A stretch of DNA of 64,000 nucleotides from Alphaproteobacteria bacterium (GTDB lineage: Bacteria > Pseudomonadota > Alphaproteobacteria > Rhizobiales > OSC116), in contig NVQL02000053.1 of assembly GCA_002400495.2 (NCBI GenBank), positions 99,188-163,187 on the forward strand, written 5' to 3'. The stretch's first letter is position 1. Each line of letters opens with the position of its first letter. Made by a program: the position numbers and the translations under genes. Shown one piece after another: positions 9,471 to 19,272 of this stretch. The notes beneath the pieces are model-generated. The model was given only the letters and a program-made list of their open reading frames with translations, was not told the origin of the DNA and did not search any database.

Positions 9471-10232
9471 TTATACGGCAAGCTCCAACGATTGTTTTCT
9501 CACATTTGTTGGTGTTTCACCAAATTGTTTATGAAATGCACGGCTCAACGCCTCGCCAGATTGATAACCATATTTAACCGCAACATTCTGCCCCCGCGCG
9601 CCTTTTACAATGTCTTGCCGCGCCAAAATCAACCGCCAACGGCGCAAATACCCCATCGGTGTTTCTTGCACAACATTCGAAAACAATTCGCAAAACCGAC
9701 TTAACGACAAACCTGCAATCTGCGCCAAATCCTCATTTTTCCATTTTTTAGAAGGGTTGTCATGCATGGCCACAATGGCACGCCCCAACCGCTTATCATT
9801 CAAACCACCAAACAAGCCCTTGCGTATTTTACCCTGTTCAATTTGCACCCGCATCAACCGAATGATTAATATTTCCGCCAAACGCGACAACACTGATGCT
9901 GAACCACATCTTTTATTGTCGTTCTCCACTTTTAACAAAGTGACAATGGCGGCAGTTTCACCATCTTGGGTTAAATCCAATTCCAAAACATCAGGCAATG
10001 CCGAAAATAACGGATTGCTTTCCCCGCCCCAATTCACCTCGGCTTTAAAAGCCAATCTCTCAGATTCAAATGGCTGATAAGCTAATTTCTTATGCGGACA
10101 AAGCACCACCCGCGATGGTTGGTTAGAGGCTCTATCTGCGTAAACAAATAAATCAACATCATCTGCCTCGGTGGGTTCCACGCCAAGTTCAAAATGTACC
10201 ATCAAAGAGGATAATCTATCAAATCTGGTCAT
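9471..10232 (-). CDS. AraC-family transcriptional regulator
   Basis: A 253-residue regulator. Residues about 1-140 form a cupin-like sensor domain of the AraC_binding (Cupin_6) type. Residues about 155-250 form the AraC double helix-turn-helix (EDLAQIAGLSLSRFCELF and KYGYQSGEALSRAFHKQFG). It diverges from the peroxiredoxin gene with 88 bases between the starts. It is therefore likely to regulate that gene and itself, as is common for AraC regulators next to redox genes. The inducer is unknown. Confidence 0.87.
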   Translation of the reverse strand: MTRFDRLSSLMVHFELGVEPTEADDVDLFVYADRASNQPSRVVLCPHKKLAYQPFESERLAFKAEVNWGGESNPLFSALPDVLELDLTQDGETAAIVTLLKVENDNKRCGSASVLSRLAEILIIRLMRVQIEQGKIRKGLFGGLNDKRLGRAIVAMHDNPSKKWKNEDLAQIAGLSLSRFCELFSNVVQETPMGYLRRWRLILARQDIVKGARGQNVAVKYGYQSGEALSRAFHKQFGETPTNVRKQSLELAV

Positions 10233-10320
10233 AATCGGATTTAAAATCAGGTTTATAGGATAAAAACATATTTAAACACTGTTATACACAAGGTCAAGGA
10301 TAAACTTAAAGGAGATAGAA

Positions 10321-10857
10321 ATGCTGATTCCAAGACAAAAAGTTCCAAACTTAAAATTAAAAACTCTCAATCACGGCGATTTTGATTTGAGCCAAGAAAC
10401 CGCAAAAGTCGGAACTGTGGTATGTTTTTTCCGCGGCCTACATTGCCCGCTATGCATTAAATATTTAACAGAGCTTACAAAACTTTTGCCCGAATTTGAA
10501 AAACGTGGCGTCAATGTCATTGCCATCAGCGCCGATGGCCAAGAGCGCACCAAAGACTTAGCAGACAGGCTAGAGACAAAAGACCTAAGATTGGGTTATG
10601 ATTTAGACCTTAAAAAAGCCCGCGAATGGGGATTATATATTTCCACATCACGCGGCAAAACCTCTATTGGCATTGAAGAACCTGATTTATTTTCTGAGCC
10701 TGGTTTGTTCATGATAACACCTGACCAAAACCTATATTTTGGCGTTGTGCAAACCATGCCATTTGTGCGTCCGCATTTTTCAGAACTCATTGGTGCGATA
10801 GATTTCATAATTGAAAAAGACTATCCCGCACGAGGCCAATATACCGGTCAAGTATAA
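10321..10857 (+). CDS. Peroxiredoxin-like (AhpC/TSA fold) protein
   Basis: A 178-residue thioredoxin-fold protein of the AhpC/TSA superfamily. The active-site region is FFRGLHCPLCIKYL. The first Cys matches the peroxidatic position and the second forms a CxxC pair like that of the peroxiredoxin-like (DUF899-type and redoxin) families. It probably reduces peroxides or other oxidants in the cytoplasm; no signal peptide is seen. The start is preceded by AAAGGAGATAG, a strong ribosome binding site. It is followed by a perfect 11-bp hairpin terminator. Confidence 0.82.
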   Translation: MLIPRQKVPNLKLKTLNHGDFDLSQETAKVGTVVCFFRGLHCPLCIKYLTELTKLLPEFEKRGVNVIAISADGQERTKDLADRLETKDLRLGYDLDLKKAREWGLYISTSRGKTSIGIEEPDLFSEPGLFMITPDQNLYFGVVQTMPFVRPHFSELIGAIDFIIEKDYPARGQYTGQV

Positions 10858-10872
10858 GACCATTCACCCAAT

Positions 10873-10899
10873 AATGATGCCTCCATACGAGGCATCATT
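10873..10899. terminator. Hairpin terminator between convergent genes
   Basis: A perfect 11-bp inverted repeat (10873-10883 with 10889-10899) with a five-base loop lies between the convergent peroxiredoxin and polyol-dehydrogenase genes. The T tract on the plus side is short (TTTAATTT), so it may act in both directions or only weakly. Confidence 0.6.
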
Positions 10900-10925
10900 T
10901 AATTTCATAGCCTGCAACAATGATT

Positions 10926-11990
10926 TTAATCAGGCATTTTTATCTGTATTTTTATATCCAATGCATGACCAGCTGCGGCGCGATCAAACGCTTCAACACT
11001 ATCTTTAAAATCATATGTTGCCGATATAAGCGATGACAAATCAATCTTACCGGCCGCAATAATATCAATCGCACGGTTGTAAATATTGGCATATCTAAAC
11101 ACCGTTTCCATCCGTATTTCTTTGCTCTGTGCCGCCACAATGTCAAGCGCAATGCCCTCAACTGGCATACCGACAAAAACCAAACACCCACCAGGGCGTA
11201 TCGGATCAAAAATTCCATTATATGCCGTGGGATGTCCGCTACATTCAAACAAAACATCAACACCCCAACCATCAGTTTCAGCAGCAATCACGTCCTTAAC
11301 CGAGTTAGCATTTTTCACCAAAATTGGCACAATGCCATCATATTGCGCCGCCACATCCAATTTTTCTTGCACCACATCGCTAATATAAACCTTGGCACAG
11401 CCACCAGCCAAGGCAGATAAAGCAGTCAACACCCCAATCGGCCCTGCCCCCATCACCAAGCCAATGTCACCGGGCATAATTTTAGCTTTGCTGGCACTTT
11501 GCAAACCAATAGCAAACGGCTCAACCATCGCACCATGCGCAAAACTCACATTATCTGGCAGTTTATAAGTAAACGCTGCAGGGTGAATAACCTTATCAGT
11601 CAAACACCCATGAATAGGCGGCGTTGCCCAAAAGCTAACCGACGGGTCAACATTATATAAACCCATTTTTGAAGCACGTGATGACAAGTCAGGAATACCT
11701 GGCTCCATACATACCCTATCGCCAACTTTAAGACCTTTAACCTCAGCACCAATTCGCACAATTGTTCCCGCCGCTTCATGGCCCAAAACCATCGGCTCAT
11801 TCACAATATAAGGCCCAATACGGCCATGCGTATAATAATGCACATCACTCCCGCAAATCCCAACAACATCAATGCTAATTTCTACATCCGCATCGCCCAA
11901 TTCATGCGGCAATTCAATCTCACGCAAACTTAATTCATGTTGTTTTTCAAGCACAAGCGCAAGGCTTAAGCGCTTTTTATGATCACTCAT
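10926..11990 (-). CDS. Zinc-dependent medium-chain polyol dehydrogenase (xylitol/sorbitol dehydrogenase type)
   Basis: A medium-chain dehydrogenase of about 354 residues. The catalytic zinc site is shown by [14 protein letters not shown] and GHEAAGTIV, and the NAD-binding motif by [12 protein letters not shown]. It most resembles D-xylulose reductases and sorbitol dehydrogenases that oxidise polyols to ketoses. The structural-zinc cysteines usual in alcohol dehydrogenases are missing between residues about 95 and 120, as in several sorbitol and xylitol dehydrogenases. The chosen start (11990) has AGGAAATGTA upstream; an open frame back to 12050 has no good start. No transporter or kinase for a polyol lies next to it, so the substrate is uncertain. 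Confidence 0.82.
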   Translation of the reverse strand: MSDHKKRLSLALVLEKQHELSLREIELPHELGDADVEISIDVVGICGSDVHYYTHGRIGPYIVNEPMVLGHEAAGTIVRIGAEVKGLKVGDRVCMEPGIPDLSSRASKMGLYNVDPSVSFWATPPIHGCLTDKVIHPAAFTYKLPDNVSFAHGAMVEPFAIGLQSASKAKIMPGDIGLVMGAGPIGVLTALSALAGGCAKVYISDVVQEKLDVAAQYDGIVPILVKNANSVKDVIAAETDGWGVDVLFECSGHPTAYNGIFDPIRPGGCLVFVGMPVEGIALDIVAAQSKEIRMETVFRYANIYNRAIDIIAAGKIDLSSLISATYDFKDSVEAFDRAAAGHALDIKIQIKMPD

Positions 11991-12046
11991 TACATTTCCT
12001 TTAAAATATCTTACGATAGCCAACAAAACCACCACTTTGAAGCGTA

Positions 12047-12139
12047 TCAAAATAAGTTTTGCATTCGCATTATTCCAGCTTCAGCCATGTTAGGACGCTC
12101 ATTATTATATGTCCACACCCAGTTTAGTGCCGCCAATAT
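12047..12139 (-). pseudogene. IS3-family transposase, C-terminal remnant (left flank)
   Basis: The minus strand here reads [19 protein letters not shown] and ends at a TGA (12047-12049). This is the C-terminal signature of IS3-family OrfB transposases (WVWxYNxERPNMAxGGITP). Only about 30 codons remain, and an in-frame stop lies just upstream. It marks the left edge of the polysaccharide locus and mirrors a second remnant at 28481-28579 in the opposite orientation. Confidence 0.72.
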
Positions 12140-12456
12140 TTAGTGGAAATAATAGCTCAATATATAAACCATACCTGATTGATACATTTAGGTAATTTTG
12201 CTACACTATTAATGATGAAAATAGACATTGGATTGAGCAAATGTCTATTTAATACAGTCCTAGCAATACCAATAATATACAGCGATGTCAGTAGCGAGAA
12301 TAAACACTATTTATCAATAATTTTGTCTTCAAGCACGTTAGGTTCCACTTTTGCATTGATCCATATCCAAATATTAAGTAACCACTATTTGACATGCGAC
12401 TTCTCTTTGCTTCCATCGCAACTCAGCAAGGTGTCTATTAATTTAGAGGCGTTTCA
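12140..12456. other. AT-rich non-coding stretch downstream of the polysaccharide locus
   Basis: Between the transposase remnant and the last polysaccharide gene I see no convincing gene. A plus-strand frame from 12179 runs antisense into the aminotransferase gene and has no recognisable domain. The only clear structure is the 11-bp hairpin at 12219-12250. Confidence 0.5.
12219..12250. terminator. Hairpin at the end of the polysaccharide operon
   Basis: A perfect 11-bp inverted repeat (12219-12229 with 12240-12250) with a ten-base loop lies about 200 bases downstream of the last gene of the minus-strand polysaccharide operon. Short A and T runs flank it. It could terminate that operon but is not adjacent to the stop codon. 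Confidence 0.4.
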
Positions 12457-13632
12457 CTATAAGCTTGCTTGCTGCATAACTGTAATGACAGCATCAGCAG
12501 TTTTCTTCATCTCTAAGCTTGTAAGTGTAGGGTGTACAACAAACATTAAACTTGTCTCACCAAGTTCAATGGCAATTGGCAGACCCTGTTTAGGTTTAAA
12601 ATTTGTGCCATCAAAAGCTTTTTCGTTATAAACTTCTGAACATGTACCTTGCATACAAGGCACGCCTAACTTATTTATTGCTTCAACAATTTTATCTCTT
12701 GTCCAACCATTTGCAAGTTTATCAGAATTCACAAATACATAATGTTTATATTGTGCATGTTCAATATTTTCTGGCACATTAATCAACCGTAAACATGCAA
12801 AATTACGGCACGCTTCATCGATTACTTTCGCATTATGCTGGCGTTTTTGCGTCCATTCTGGCATGCGTTTTAATTGAATTCGGCCAATAGCCGATTGCAT
12901 TTCTGTTAACCGCCAATTGGTACCAAAACTTTCGTGCAACCACCTAAAGCCAGGGGCATGTTGTTTGTTATATACCGCATCAAACGACTTCCCATGGTCT
13001 TTATAAGACCACATTTTTTTCCATAACATTTCATCATTGGTGGTAACCATGCCACCTTCACCGCCCGTAGTCATGATTTTATCTTGGCAGAATGACCATG
13101 CCCCAATATGGCCAAAACCACCAACAGATTGGCCGTTAATTTTAGTGCCATGAGCCTGAGCGCAATCTTCAATAACATATAAGCCATGTTTGTCTGCGTA
13201 AGCCATAACAGCTGGCATATCACATGGAAATCCAGCTAAATGCACACAGATAATGGCCTTGGTCTTGCTGGTTCTAACAGCTTCGATTGTATCGATCGTA
13301 ATGTTTTGGCTATTGGCATCAACATCGGCAAATACAGGTATTGCCCCTACAGTCACTATTGAGCTTGCGGAGGCTAAAAATGTGCGCGAGGTTACAATGA
13401 CCTCATCACCAGTAGCAATTTCTAGCGCCACCAAAGCAAGATCTAGTGCCAGTGTGCCATTGGTTAATGCCACAGCATATTTGCAATCAGCAAACGCAGC
13501 AAATTCTTTTTCAAATTCTCGGCCTTCTTGTCCTGTCCAATAATTAACTTTATTAGAAAGCAATATTTCAGATACTTTATCCGCTTCTTCTTGCGTAAAA
13601 GATGGCCAAGGAGAGAAAGGTGTATTAAGCAT
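12457..13632 (-). CDS. UDP-4-keto-sugar aminotransferase (DegT/DnrJ/EryC1 family, PglE-like)
   Basis: A 391-residue PLP-dependent sugar aminotransferase. The Schiff-base lysine is in SFCQDKIMTTGGEGGM and the preceding EDCAQAHG motif binds the cofactor. The gene follows a PglD-like acetyltransferase (five bases) and a PglC-like sugar transferase. This matches the bacillosamine set in which a 4-keto-6-deoxy-GlcNAc nucleotide is aminated at C4. The required 4,6-dehydratase is probably the membrane-bound enzyme at 47343-49256. It could also serve perosamine or viosamine synthesis, but the pglC-D-E order favours a 2,4-diamino-2,4,6-trideoxy sugar. Confidence 0.85.
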   Translation of the reverse strand: MLNTPFSPWPSFTQEEADKVSEILLSNKVNYWTGQEGREFEKEFAAFADCKYAVALTNGTLALDLALVALEIATGDEVIVTSRTFLASASSIVTVGAIPVFADVDANSQNITIDTIEAVRTSKTKAIICVHLAGFPCDMPAVMAYADKHGLYVIEDCAQAHGTKINGQSVGGFGHIGAWSFCQDKIMTTGGEGGMVTTNDEMLWKKMWSYKDHGKSFDAVYNKQHAPGFRWLHESFGTNWRLTEMQSAIGRIQLKRMPEWTQKRQHNAKVIDEACRNFACLRLINVPENIEHAQYKHYVFVNSDKLANGWTRDKIVEAINKLGVPCMQGTCSEVYNEKAFDGTNFKPKQGLPIAIELGETSLMFVVHPTLTSLEMKKTADAVITVMQQASL

Positions 13633-13637
13633 TGATC

Positions 13638-14264
13638 TTATCCATTAAGTTTACGTAAAGGGTTGCCGGCATATGTGCCGCTTTCATAAATACTCTTCGT
13701 TACAATTGCGGACGCACCAATAATTGTATTTTTTGCAATTTGAACGGATTGAATGATGGTTGCGCCAGCGCCAATCCATACATAATCGCCTATATCCACT
13801 CCACCAGCAAGATTCGCACCCGGGCTAATATGCGTATAGTCTCCAATGTTGCAATCATGGTCAACATTAGAATTTGTATTAATAATGCTTCCTCGGCCAA
13901 TTTTGCAAAATGGATTGATAACCGCTCCAGCTAAAACAGCTGTCCCACATCCGATTTCAGAAAATGGACTAATGATCACAGATTTATGAATGACGGTTAC
14001 CAAATTACATTTACTTTGAAGTAATTTTTCGCAAATGCTAGCTCTTACCTTGTTATTGCCAATTGCCACAATCACACCGGAAAATTGTTCATTAACGCGA
14101 ATGTAATCATCAATCGTTCCAACAACTTTCCAGTTTGCAATTAGTTTTTTAGTAGGAAATTCATCATCAAAAAAAAATATTTCTAGCTGAGAGTCATTTA
14201 ACAATGCAGCATCAGCAATTACTTTGCCATGCCCACTTGCTCCAATAATTGCGAGTTTATTCAT
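13638..14264 (-). CDS. Amino-sugar N-acetyltransferase (NeuD/PglD-like)
   Basis: A 208-residue protein. Residues about 1-75 are a Rossmann-like sugar-nucleotide binding part starting [19 protein letters not shown]. The rest is a left-handed beta helix of hexapeptide repeats with [16 protein letters not shown] carrying the catalytic-type His. This is the PglD/NeuD architecture, in which acetyl-CoA acetylates the 4-amino group of a UDP-diamino sugar. It overlaps the upstream sugar-transferase gene by four bases and precedes the aminotransferase by five, so the three are co-translated. Confidence 0.87.
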   Translation of the reverse strand: MNKLAIIGASGHGKVIADAALLNDSQLEIFFFDDEFPTKKLIANWKVVGTIDDYIRVNEQFSGVIVAIGNNKVRASICEKLLQSKCNLVTVIHKSVIISPFSEIGCGTAVLAGAVINPFCKIGRGSIINTNSNVDHDCNIGDYTHISPGANLAGGVDIGDYVWIGAGATIIQSVQIAKNTIIGASAIVTKSIYESGTYAGNPLRKLNG

Positions 14265-14854
14265 AATTTACTACCTGTGAATTTAGTCATGGTTGCCACA
14301 CCATCTTCAACAATTCCATCTTTTAGTAGCACTTTTTTTACAGTTAATAGTAAGATTTTAATATCAAGTAAAAAGCTATAATTATCAACATACCAAGCAT
14401 CAAAGATAAATTTTTGCTCCCAACTAATTGCATTACGTCCATTAACTTGTGCCCAACCCGTTATACCAGGTTTTACATTATGCCTACGAACTTGTTCCTC
14501 ATTATATAAAGGTAAATATTCTACAAGTAGCGGGCGCGGTCCAACAAGGCTAAGATCACCTTTAATCACATTCCAAAGTGCAGGCAACTCATCAAGGCTA
14601 GTGGAGCGCAATGCTTTGCCAAAATTAGTTAATCTCTTGCTATCAGGGAGTAGTTCCCCGCTTTCATCGCATTCATTGGTCATTGAACGGAATTTGTATA
14701 TTTTAAATATCTTGCTATTTAAACCAGGGCGTTCTTGAGAATACAGCACCGGGCTTCCGAGTTTAATACGCACCAGAATTGCCACAGTTAAAATTGGAAT
14801 ACCAAGCAAAAGCAAAGTCAGTAAAGCAATTACAATATCAAAACAACGTTTCAT
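14261..14854 (-). CDS. Undecaprenyl-phosphate sugar phosphotransferase (PglC-type initiating transferase)
   Basis: A 197-residue monotopic phosphoglycosyl transferase of the bacterial sugar transferase family. It has a single hydrophobic N-terminal hairpin (residues about 8-30) and then the cytoplasmic catalytic domain with the YKFRSM segment, the DE dyad in [16 protein letters not shown], and LSLVGPRP. Its short form, without the multi-helix WbaP N-terminus, matches PglC, which transfers diacetylbacillosamine 1-phosphate to undecaprenyl phosphate. It would start assembly of the repeat unit. A 147-base gap separates it from the glycosyltransferase gene upstream. Confidence 0.9.
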   Translation of the reverse strand: MKRCFDIVIALLTLLLLGIPILTVAILVRIKLGSPVLYSQERPGLNSKIFKIYKFRSMTNECDESGELLPDSKRLTNFGKALRSTSLDELPALWNVIKGDLSLVGPRPLLVEYLPLYNEEQVRRHNVKPGITGWAQVNGRNAISWEQKFIFDAWYVDNYSFLLDIKILLLTVKKVLLKDGIVEDGVATMTKFTGSKL

Positions 14855-15001
14855 TATTTGTTTCCTTGTTTCTTAATTTAGTTGCAAATTACTTAATCTA
14901 TAATCTCTACAGTGTCTGTTTCCTGCTAATTACAGCCAAACCTAATGATTAATAGTTACTAGCTCGCATAATCATTTGGGGGCTCTCTATCAGGAAATTG
15001 A

Positions 15002-16234
15002 TTAAAATAACGTTTCATATTTTGAAGCTAATTTTTTAAAATCATGATTTTCGATTAAATATTTATAGCCATTCTCACCCATTTGGGCATATTCCTCTGG
15101 GGAATTCCACTTTAATTCTTTCATTTGAATAATCGCTTCCGCAATTAAATCTGGTGCTTCCGCAGGAACCAAGATGCCACACTGAGCGGCCTTAACTTGT
15201 TCTTTCTCTATGGTAATAGAGTGTATAATTGGCAACCGTGCTTTCATATATTCAAATATTTTATTCGGGCTTACACCATGCTTGTATAGTTCGGAAATCG
15301 GCCAACCATTATAACCACAATCTGCCACCGCTAATATGGCGGGAATTAACTTAGCGTTAACTGGGTTAAAGAAATGAACATTTGTAATTTGTTCGACCTT
15401 AACTTTAGTCATAAATTCCTTTTTATAAATACCATCGCCCACCAATATTAGCTTAATTTTTAAGTTGGGTTGTTTATTTATTAAGGCCGTAGCATCAATG
15501 AGATAGTTTAGCGCATTAGGGCCACCATGCGCTCCCGTATAAATTACGCAAAAAAAACCTTGTTTTTTCCATTCAAGAATCGAACGACTGACTTCGCTTT
15601 TTGGCAATTCATCTGGCTCAGTATCAAGATTGGCACCATTGGGGATATAATGGAATTTTTCTTTATCTAAACCGTTGTCAACAAAATACTGTTTTGACAT
15701 TGGCAATACAGAAACCAATCCATCCGCTCTCGGGTAAATAAATCTTTCTATCGCCTTAAATATCAAACAAATCGGATGATACTTACTTAAACCAGCCAAC
15801 TCCATTAAACTAAGTGGCCAAATATCCCTTATTTCTACGATAAAGGTAGAGTTAAATTTTTTTGCTAACCACCATCCAGCGAATAAAGTAAAAGGGTGAG
15901 CTGATGATGCAATGACGACATCCACACCATGGAATTCATCTTTTTTTAAAAAGCAACATCCCAAAAAGAACTGTAGCATATTGATAAATCGATTTATTCC
16001 GTTACCCGCATATTTACGGCTTGTTTTTATAAATTTAAATCTTACACCCTCAACAATTTCATCTTGAGTAATATGCCTGTTTTCATATTGTAAATGATGA
16101 AAGCTAGCGCATATAACTGTCACTTCATTGTTTGACTTTACCCAATTTCTTGATAAATAATATGGCCTATATAATGGCCCAATGCTCGGCGTAAGAGCAT
16201 AGTGATTTAAATATAATATTTTCTTTTTACTCAT
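15002..16234 (-). CDS. Glycosyltransferase, GT4 family (WbuB-like)
   Basis: A 410-residue GT-B glycosyltransferase. The N-terminal half includes RPYYLSRNWVKSNNEVTV and RDIWPLSLMELAG, which recall WbuB/WbpH-type transferases that add N-acetyl-fucosamine-like sugars. The C-terminal domain has YTGAHGGPNALNYLIDA and the donor-binding KIFEYMKARLPII. It is one of only two recognisable glycosyltransferases in the locus besides the initiating enzyme, which implies a short repeat unit. The donor sugar cannot be read from sequence. Confidence 0.85.
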   Translation of the reverse strand: MSKKKILYLNHYALTPSIGPLYRPYYLSRNWVKSNNEVTVICASFHHLQYENRHITQDEIVEGVRFKFIKTSRKYAGNGINRFINMLQFFLGCCFLKKDEFHGVDVVIASSAHPFTLFAGWWLAKKFNSTFIVEIRDIWPLSLMELAGLSKYHPICLIFKAIERFIYPRADGLVSVLPMSKQYFVDNGLDKEKFHYIPNGANLDTEPDELPKSEVSRSILEWKKQGFFCVIYTGAHGGPNALNYLIDATALINKQPNLKIKLILVGDGIYKKEFMTKVKVEQITNVHFFNPVNAKLIPAILAVADCGYNGWPISELYKHGVSPNKIFEYMKARLPIIHSITIEKEQVKAAQCGILVPAEAPDLIAEAIIQMKELKWNSPEEYAQMGENGYKYLIENHDFKKLASKYETLF

Positions 16235-16302
16235 TTTAATATAACTTCATTTTGGTGAATAAATTGCGGATGATGTATTTGACAATGTCTAATAAACTAG
16301 GT

Positions 16303-17418
16303 TTAAGTACTATTTAACAAGAGTTTATAAAAATCCAATAGTTTTTTTTCTTCAAAGCCCCAGTTATATTTCTCTAACACTGCTTTGCGCCCATTTGAGC
16401 CCATTTTCTCCGCTACAGACGGGTTATCGATTAAATAATTAATAGCTTCTGCAATTTCTTTTGGCTTTAGCGGGTCAACGCAAACACCACATTTTTCTCC
16501 AACAACTATATTTTTAAACACCTCAAAGTCAGATGAAATTACTGGAATACCCGCGGCCATATATTCAAACATTTTAACCGGCATACAATCAATGTAATTA
16601 CTTATGGGGTGCAATGTTACTAACCCTACTTTTGACCAATCATACACTTCTTGAACCTGTCTGCGAGACAACCAACCCAATTCATCGACATTCTTCCAAC
16701 CATCAAGGTTCTGACATTGGTTTTTAAGTTCAGGAGAATTAAAGCTGCCACCAAGTGAAAGTTTCACACCTTGGTTCGTATATTGCATTGCCTCAGTTAG
16801 TTCTAATGCACCGCGAACTTTAGTTATATACCCCATGTAACAAGCTCGGTCTTTTTTTTCTTTCCAATTAATTGCTTCAAAGGAATATTCAGATAAAAGT
16901 GGAAAATTATTCACATCTATGGTGTTTGGGTTTATCTTAATAAGTTTATTTTTAATGAATGCAGTTGCTGTTAAAACACCGTCTAATTTTCTAAGTGCCC
17001 AATTTTCATATAAATAATAGGCTTTTGAAATGATTAGTCGCAAGAATTTGTTAATGTATTCTTTGCTGAAAATCTGTACAGGAACATCTTCATGAGCGTC
17101 ATATATAACTTTCTTTCCAAGTTTTTTTAACTTCAACGCGATTGGTAACATTTCAGGGTCATGAATTTGATATATATCAGCATCTATTGATAAAGCTTTT
17201 TCAAATACTTTATTTGTAGTTTTTAAAACCCTATTCATCCGACCTTTCAATTTGCCAACATTCACTATTTTTACATTATTTTTACATTCATCTTCTAAAT
17301 CATCAGCAACCACGAAATATACATCATATCCAGCGTTAGCTAAGGAGCAACACTGCTTTACAAAAATTCGAGTGTCATACCTAGCGTGAATTGACGTTAA
17401 ATGTGCAACTTTAATCAT
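16303..17418 (-). CDS. Glycosyltransferase, GT4 family
   Basis: A 371-residue GT-B glycosyltransferase. The N-terminal domain begins KVAHLTSIHARYDTRIF and carries IYDAHEDVPVQI. The C-terminal domain has KMFEYMAAGIPVISSDFEVF and a late EKYNWGFEE. Proteins of this type occur in O-antigen and capsule loci and often use diacetamido or uronic acid sugars, but specificity is not predictable. It is separated by 68 bases from the downstream glycosyltransferase gene and by 48 from the formyltransferase gene upstream. Its base composition is clearly AT-rich, like the rest of the locus. Confidence 0.85.
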   Translation of the reverse strand: MIKVAHLTSIHARYDTRIFVKQCCSLANAGYDVYFVVADDLEDECKNNVKIVNVGKLKGRMNRVLKTTNKVFEKALSIDADIYQIHDPEMLPIALKLKKLGKKVIYDAHEDVPVQIFSKEYINKFLRLIISKAYYLYENWALRKLDGVLTATAFIKNKLIKINPNTIDVNNFPLLSEYSFEAINWKEKKDRACYMGYITKVRGALELTEAMQYTNQGVKLSLGGSFNSPELKNQCQNLDGWKNVDELGWLSRRQVQEVYDWSKVGLVTLHPISNYIDCMPVKMFEYMAAGIPVISSDFEVFKNIVVGEKCGVCVDPLKPKEIAEAINYLIDNPSVAEKMGSNGRKAVLEKYNWGFEEKKLLDFYKLLLNST

Positions 17419-17466
17419 AAAACTTACCTACAATTTTTGTGAAAAACTAACTTATAATATTCAGTT

Positions 17467-18462
17467 TCATTTCATTGGAATATCAAAAAACCCAAATTCA
17501 TTTCTTTCAAATCGGTTGAATAAAGATGCAGGCGATTCCAATTTCATGGATCCATTTAATTCAAATGACTTTTCTAAGTGGTATTCGTGTGCCAACAAAA
17601 CTCCACCGTTACATCTTATGGTAAATTTTCCATTTGGAAAGACATCACAAATCATTCCATATTCCAAAGATCGAAAAGGGTGAGCTTCTAGGTCGGTGTA
17701 AAAAATTGACGCTCTATTTATGGTCAATTTTATATTATCAATAAATGAGTAAGCGCCCGAGAATGGTGGTGCGACAGCCCTAATGAGCCGTTCAATATTC
17801 ACAATGGCATCATTCCAATCGATTATACTATCTGAAGGTGAACGCTTTGGGTATACAGTGGGAATGGCGCTTACTTGTTGCTTTAAAGTTAGATTGTTAT
17901 TGGCTAAGTTTTCCCAATTACTTTGGATCAAGGACACCATGGCAGATAAGTTTTTAAAATGGAGTGTTTCAGCAGTGTCCGTATCGTTAATAGAAAAACA
18001 ACTTGTGTCTACAATTGGCCCGTCATCAACTCCGGGCATATATTTAAACAAATTCGTATAGAACCACTGCCGCCCCTCGATTAGGGACCAGTTCATTGGT
18101 GAGCGCCCTCTTCCAAACGGCAAGTCTTGCGAGCTTCCATGCATTCCAAAAACGCCAACATTAAAGGTTTCTAATATCGAACGAGGAACCAAGCGCTGCC
18201 AGCCTGATACAAAGCCAATGTCAAAGTTTTGAGATTCGAAAAAATCTTGATCATATTGGCTGTTCAAATTATATTTCTTTGCGACGTGAATATTTTGTAT
18301 TTCTGACGATAGGTCACTTAAATCATCATAACCTGCGACCTCTTGTTCGCTTCCTTTGTCAGGAGAAATAGTAACTAGGCCACTAATATTAGATAGTTTA
18401 GAAACGTGATTGATTATATGACGCGTGGTGTTTTTACATCCAAAAATACATATTTTTGTCAT
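17467..18462 (-). CDS. Formyltransferase-family protein of a surface polysaccharide locus
   Basis: A 331-residue protein with the formyltransferase fold and a C-terminal domain like that of methionyl-tRNA and sugar-amine formyltransferases (PFSGAYSFI). The catalytic region reads VFGMHGSSQDLPFGRGRSP. It keeps the His of the N-x-H motif and the later Asp in MPGVDDGPIVD, but the Asn two places before the His is Gly. In family members that Asn-His-Asp triad transfers formyl from N10-formyltetrahydrofolate to an amine. The context suggests N-formylation of an amino sugar. The start codon overlaps the upstream deacetylase by four bases. Whether it is active is open. Confidence 0.75.
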   Translation of the reverse strand: MTKICIFGCKNTTRHIINHVSKLSNISGLVTISPDKGSEQEVAGYDDLSDLSSEIQNIHVAKKYNLNSQYDQDFFESQNFDIGFVSGWQRLVPRSILETFNVGVFGMHGSSQDLPFGRGRSPMNWSLIEGRQWFYTNLFKYMPGVDDGPIVDTSCFSINDTDTAETLHFKNLSAMVSLIQSNWENLANNNLTLKQQVSAIPTVYPKRSPSDSIIDWNDAIVNIERLIRAVAPPFSGAYSFIDNIKLTINRASIFYTDLEAHPFRSLEYGMICDVFPNGKFTIRCNGGVLLAHEYHLEKSFELNGSMKLESPASLFNRFERNEFGFFDIPMK

Positions 18463-19154
18463 TTTGCCCTCACTGAATCAAATGTGGTGCAATTTAAAGC
18501 GGTTTCTAAATTAATAAAGTCAAAATGTTTTGTTTGCCAATTACGTAATTTTTCAGATTGGTTCTCCCCACTATTCACCCACCATATTGGATGAAATAAC
18601 ATATGTAGGTTTTTTCCAGAATGTATTTCAGGCTGATCTAGAGGGTGTCCATATTTGAACATTCCCGCAGAATCTGACATATATTTCATGTCTTTGAAAT
18701 ATTTATCTTCATAAGTATGAGACACATCGGCCAATTTCCGATTGCTATTATCGATGAACCCCCTAGGCCTATGAAGGCTTATTACATTGATATTTATGTC
18801 AAACATTGTTTCTAACAAGTTTTTTTCAATTGTTAAGCCTTTATCCAAATCGCTGTAGATTGCTGGATCATAATGCAATGCAATTGTGTGTCCCAAGTCT
18901 TTTATTTGCTCAACCAGAGATCGGCTAGCCTCAGAACATATATTGTACATATTGGTTGAAACCATGAAAAAATAGGTTGCACTAATATTGAGCTTATTTT
19001 CAATTCTTGCCATTTCTAACGCAGAATCAATGCAAAAATCTATATCGTGCCGTATAATTGCGGCTTTATTTTCTTTAGAATGATTGAACTCTTCGAAATC
19101 ATAGCCGAGGTTTCTAATTTCAGTAAGAATTCTTATATACTCATTTTTATCCAT
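18459..19154 (-). CDS. Polysaccharide deacetylase-like protein
   Basis: A 231-residue protein of the NodB-like (carbohydrate esterase 4) superfamily. It keeps the metal-binding Asp pair in IRHDIDFCIDSA, a GHTIALHYD segment and a late LFHPIWWV that would carry the second-half His. The classical H-x3-H zinc pair is less clear, so it belongs to a divergent branch. No signal peptide is seen, which suggests it acts in the cytoplasm on a nucleotide sugar or lipid-linked sugar. It overlaps the formyltransferase by four bases, so the two are probably made together. A deacetylate-then-formylate sequence on one amino group is an attractive but unproven idea. Confidence 0.7.
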   Translation of the reverse strand: MDKNEYIRILTEIRNLGYDFEEFNHSKENKAAIIRHDIDFCIDSALEMARIENKLNISATYFFMVSTNMYNICSEASRSLVEQIKDLGHTIALHYDPAIYSDLDKGLTIEKNLLETMFDININVISLHRPRGFIDNSNRKLADVSHTYEDKYFKDMKYMSDSAGMFKYGHPLDQPEIHSGKNLHMLFHPIWWVNSGENQSEKLRNWQTKHFDFINLETALNCTTFDSVRAK

Positions 19155-19272
19155 AAAACACCCAAAATATAAATATATACATCGTAATAATAACTAATTA
19201 ATTTTTTTAATTTAAGTCACTCCAATTATAACTTGTTTTCTATTATTTTCAATCACATATTATACTAAAGCA

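Noticed and set aside
12179..12631. Plus-strand open frame of 150 codons
   Set aside because: More than a third lies antisense to the well-supported aminotransferase gene, it contains no recognisable domain and has no convincing ribosome binding site.
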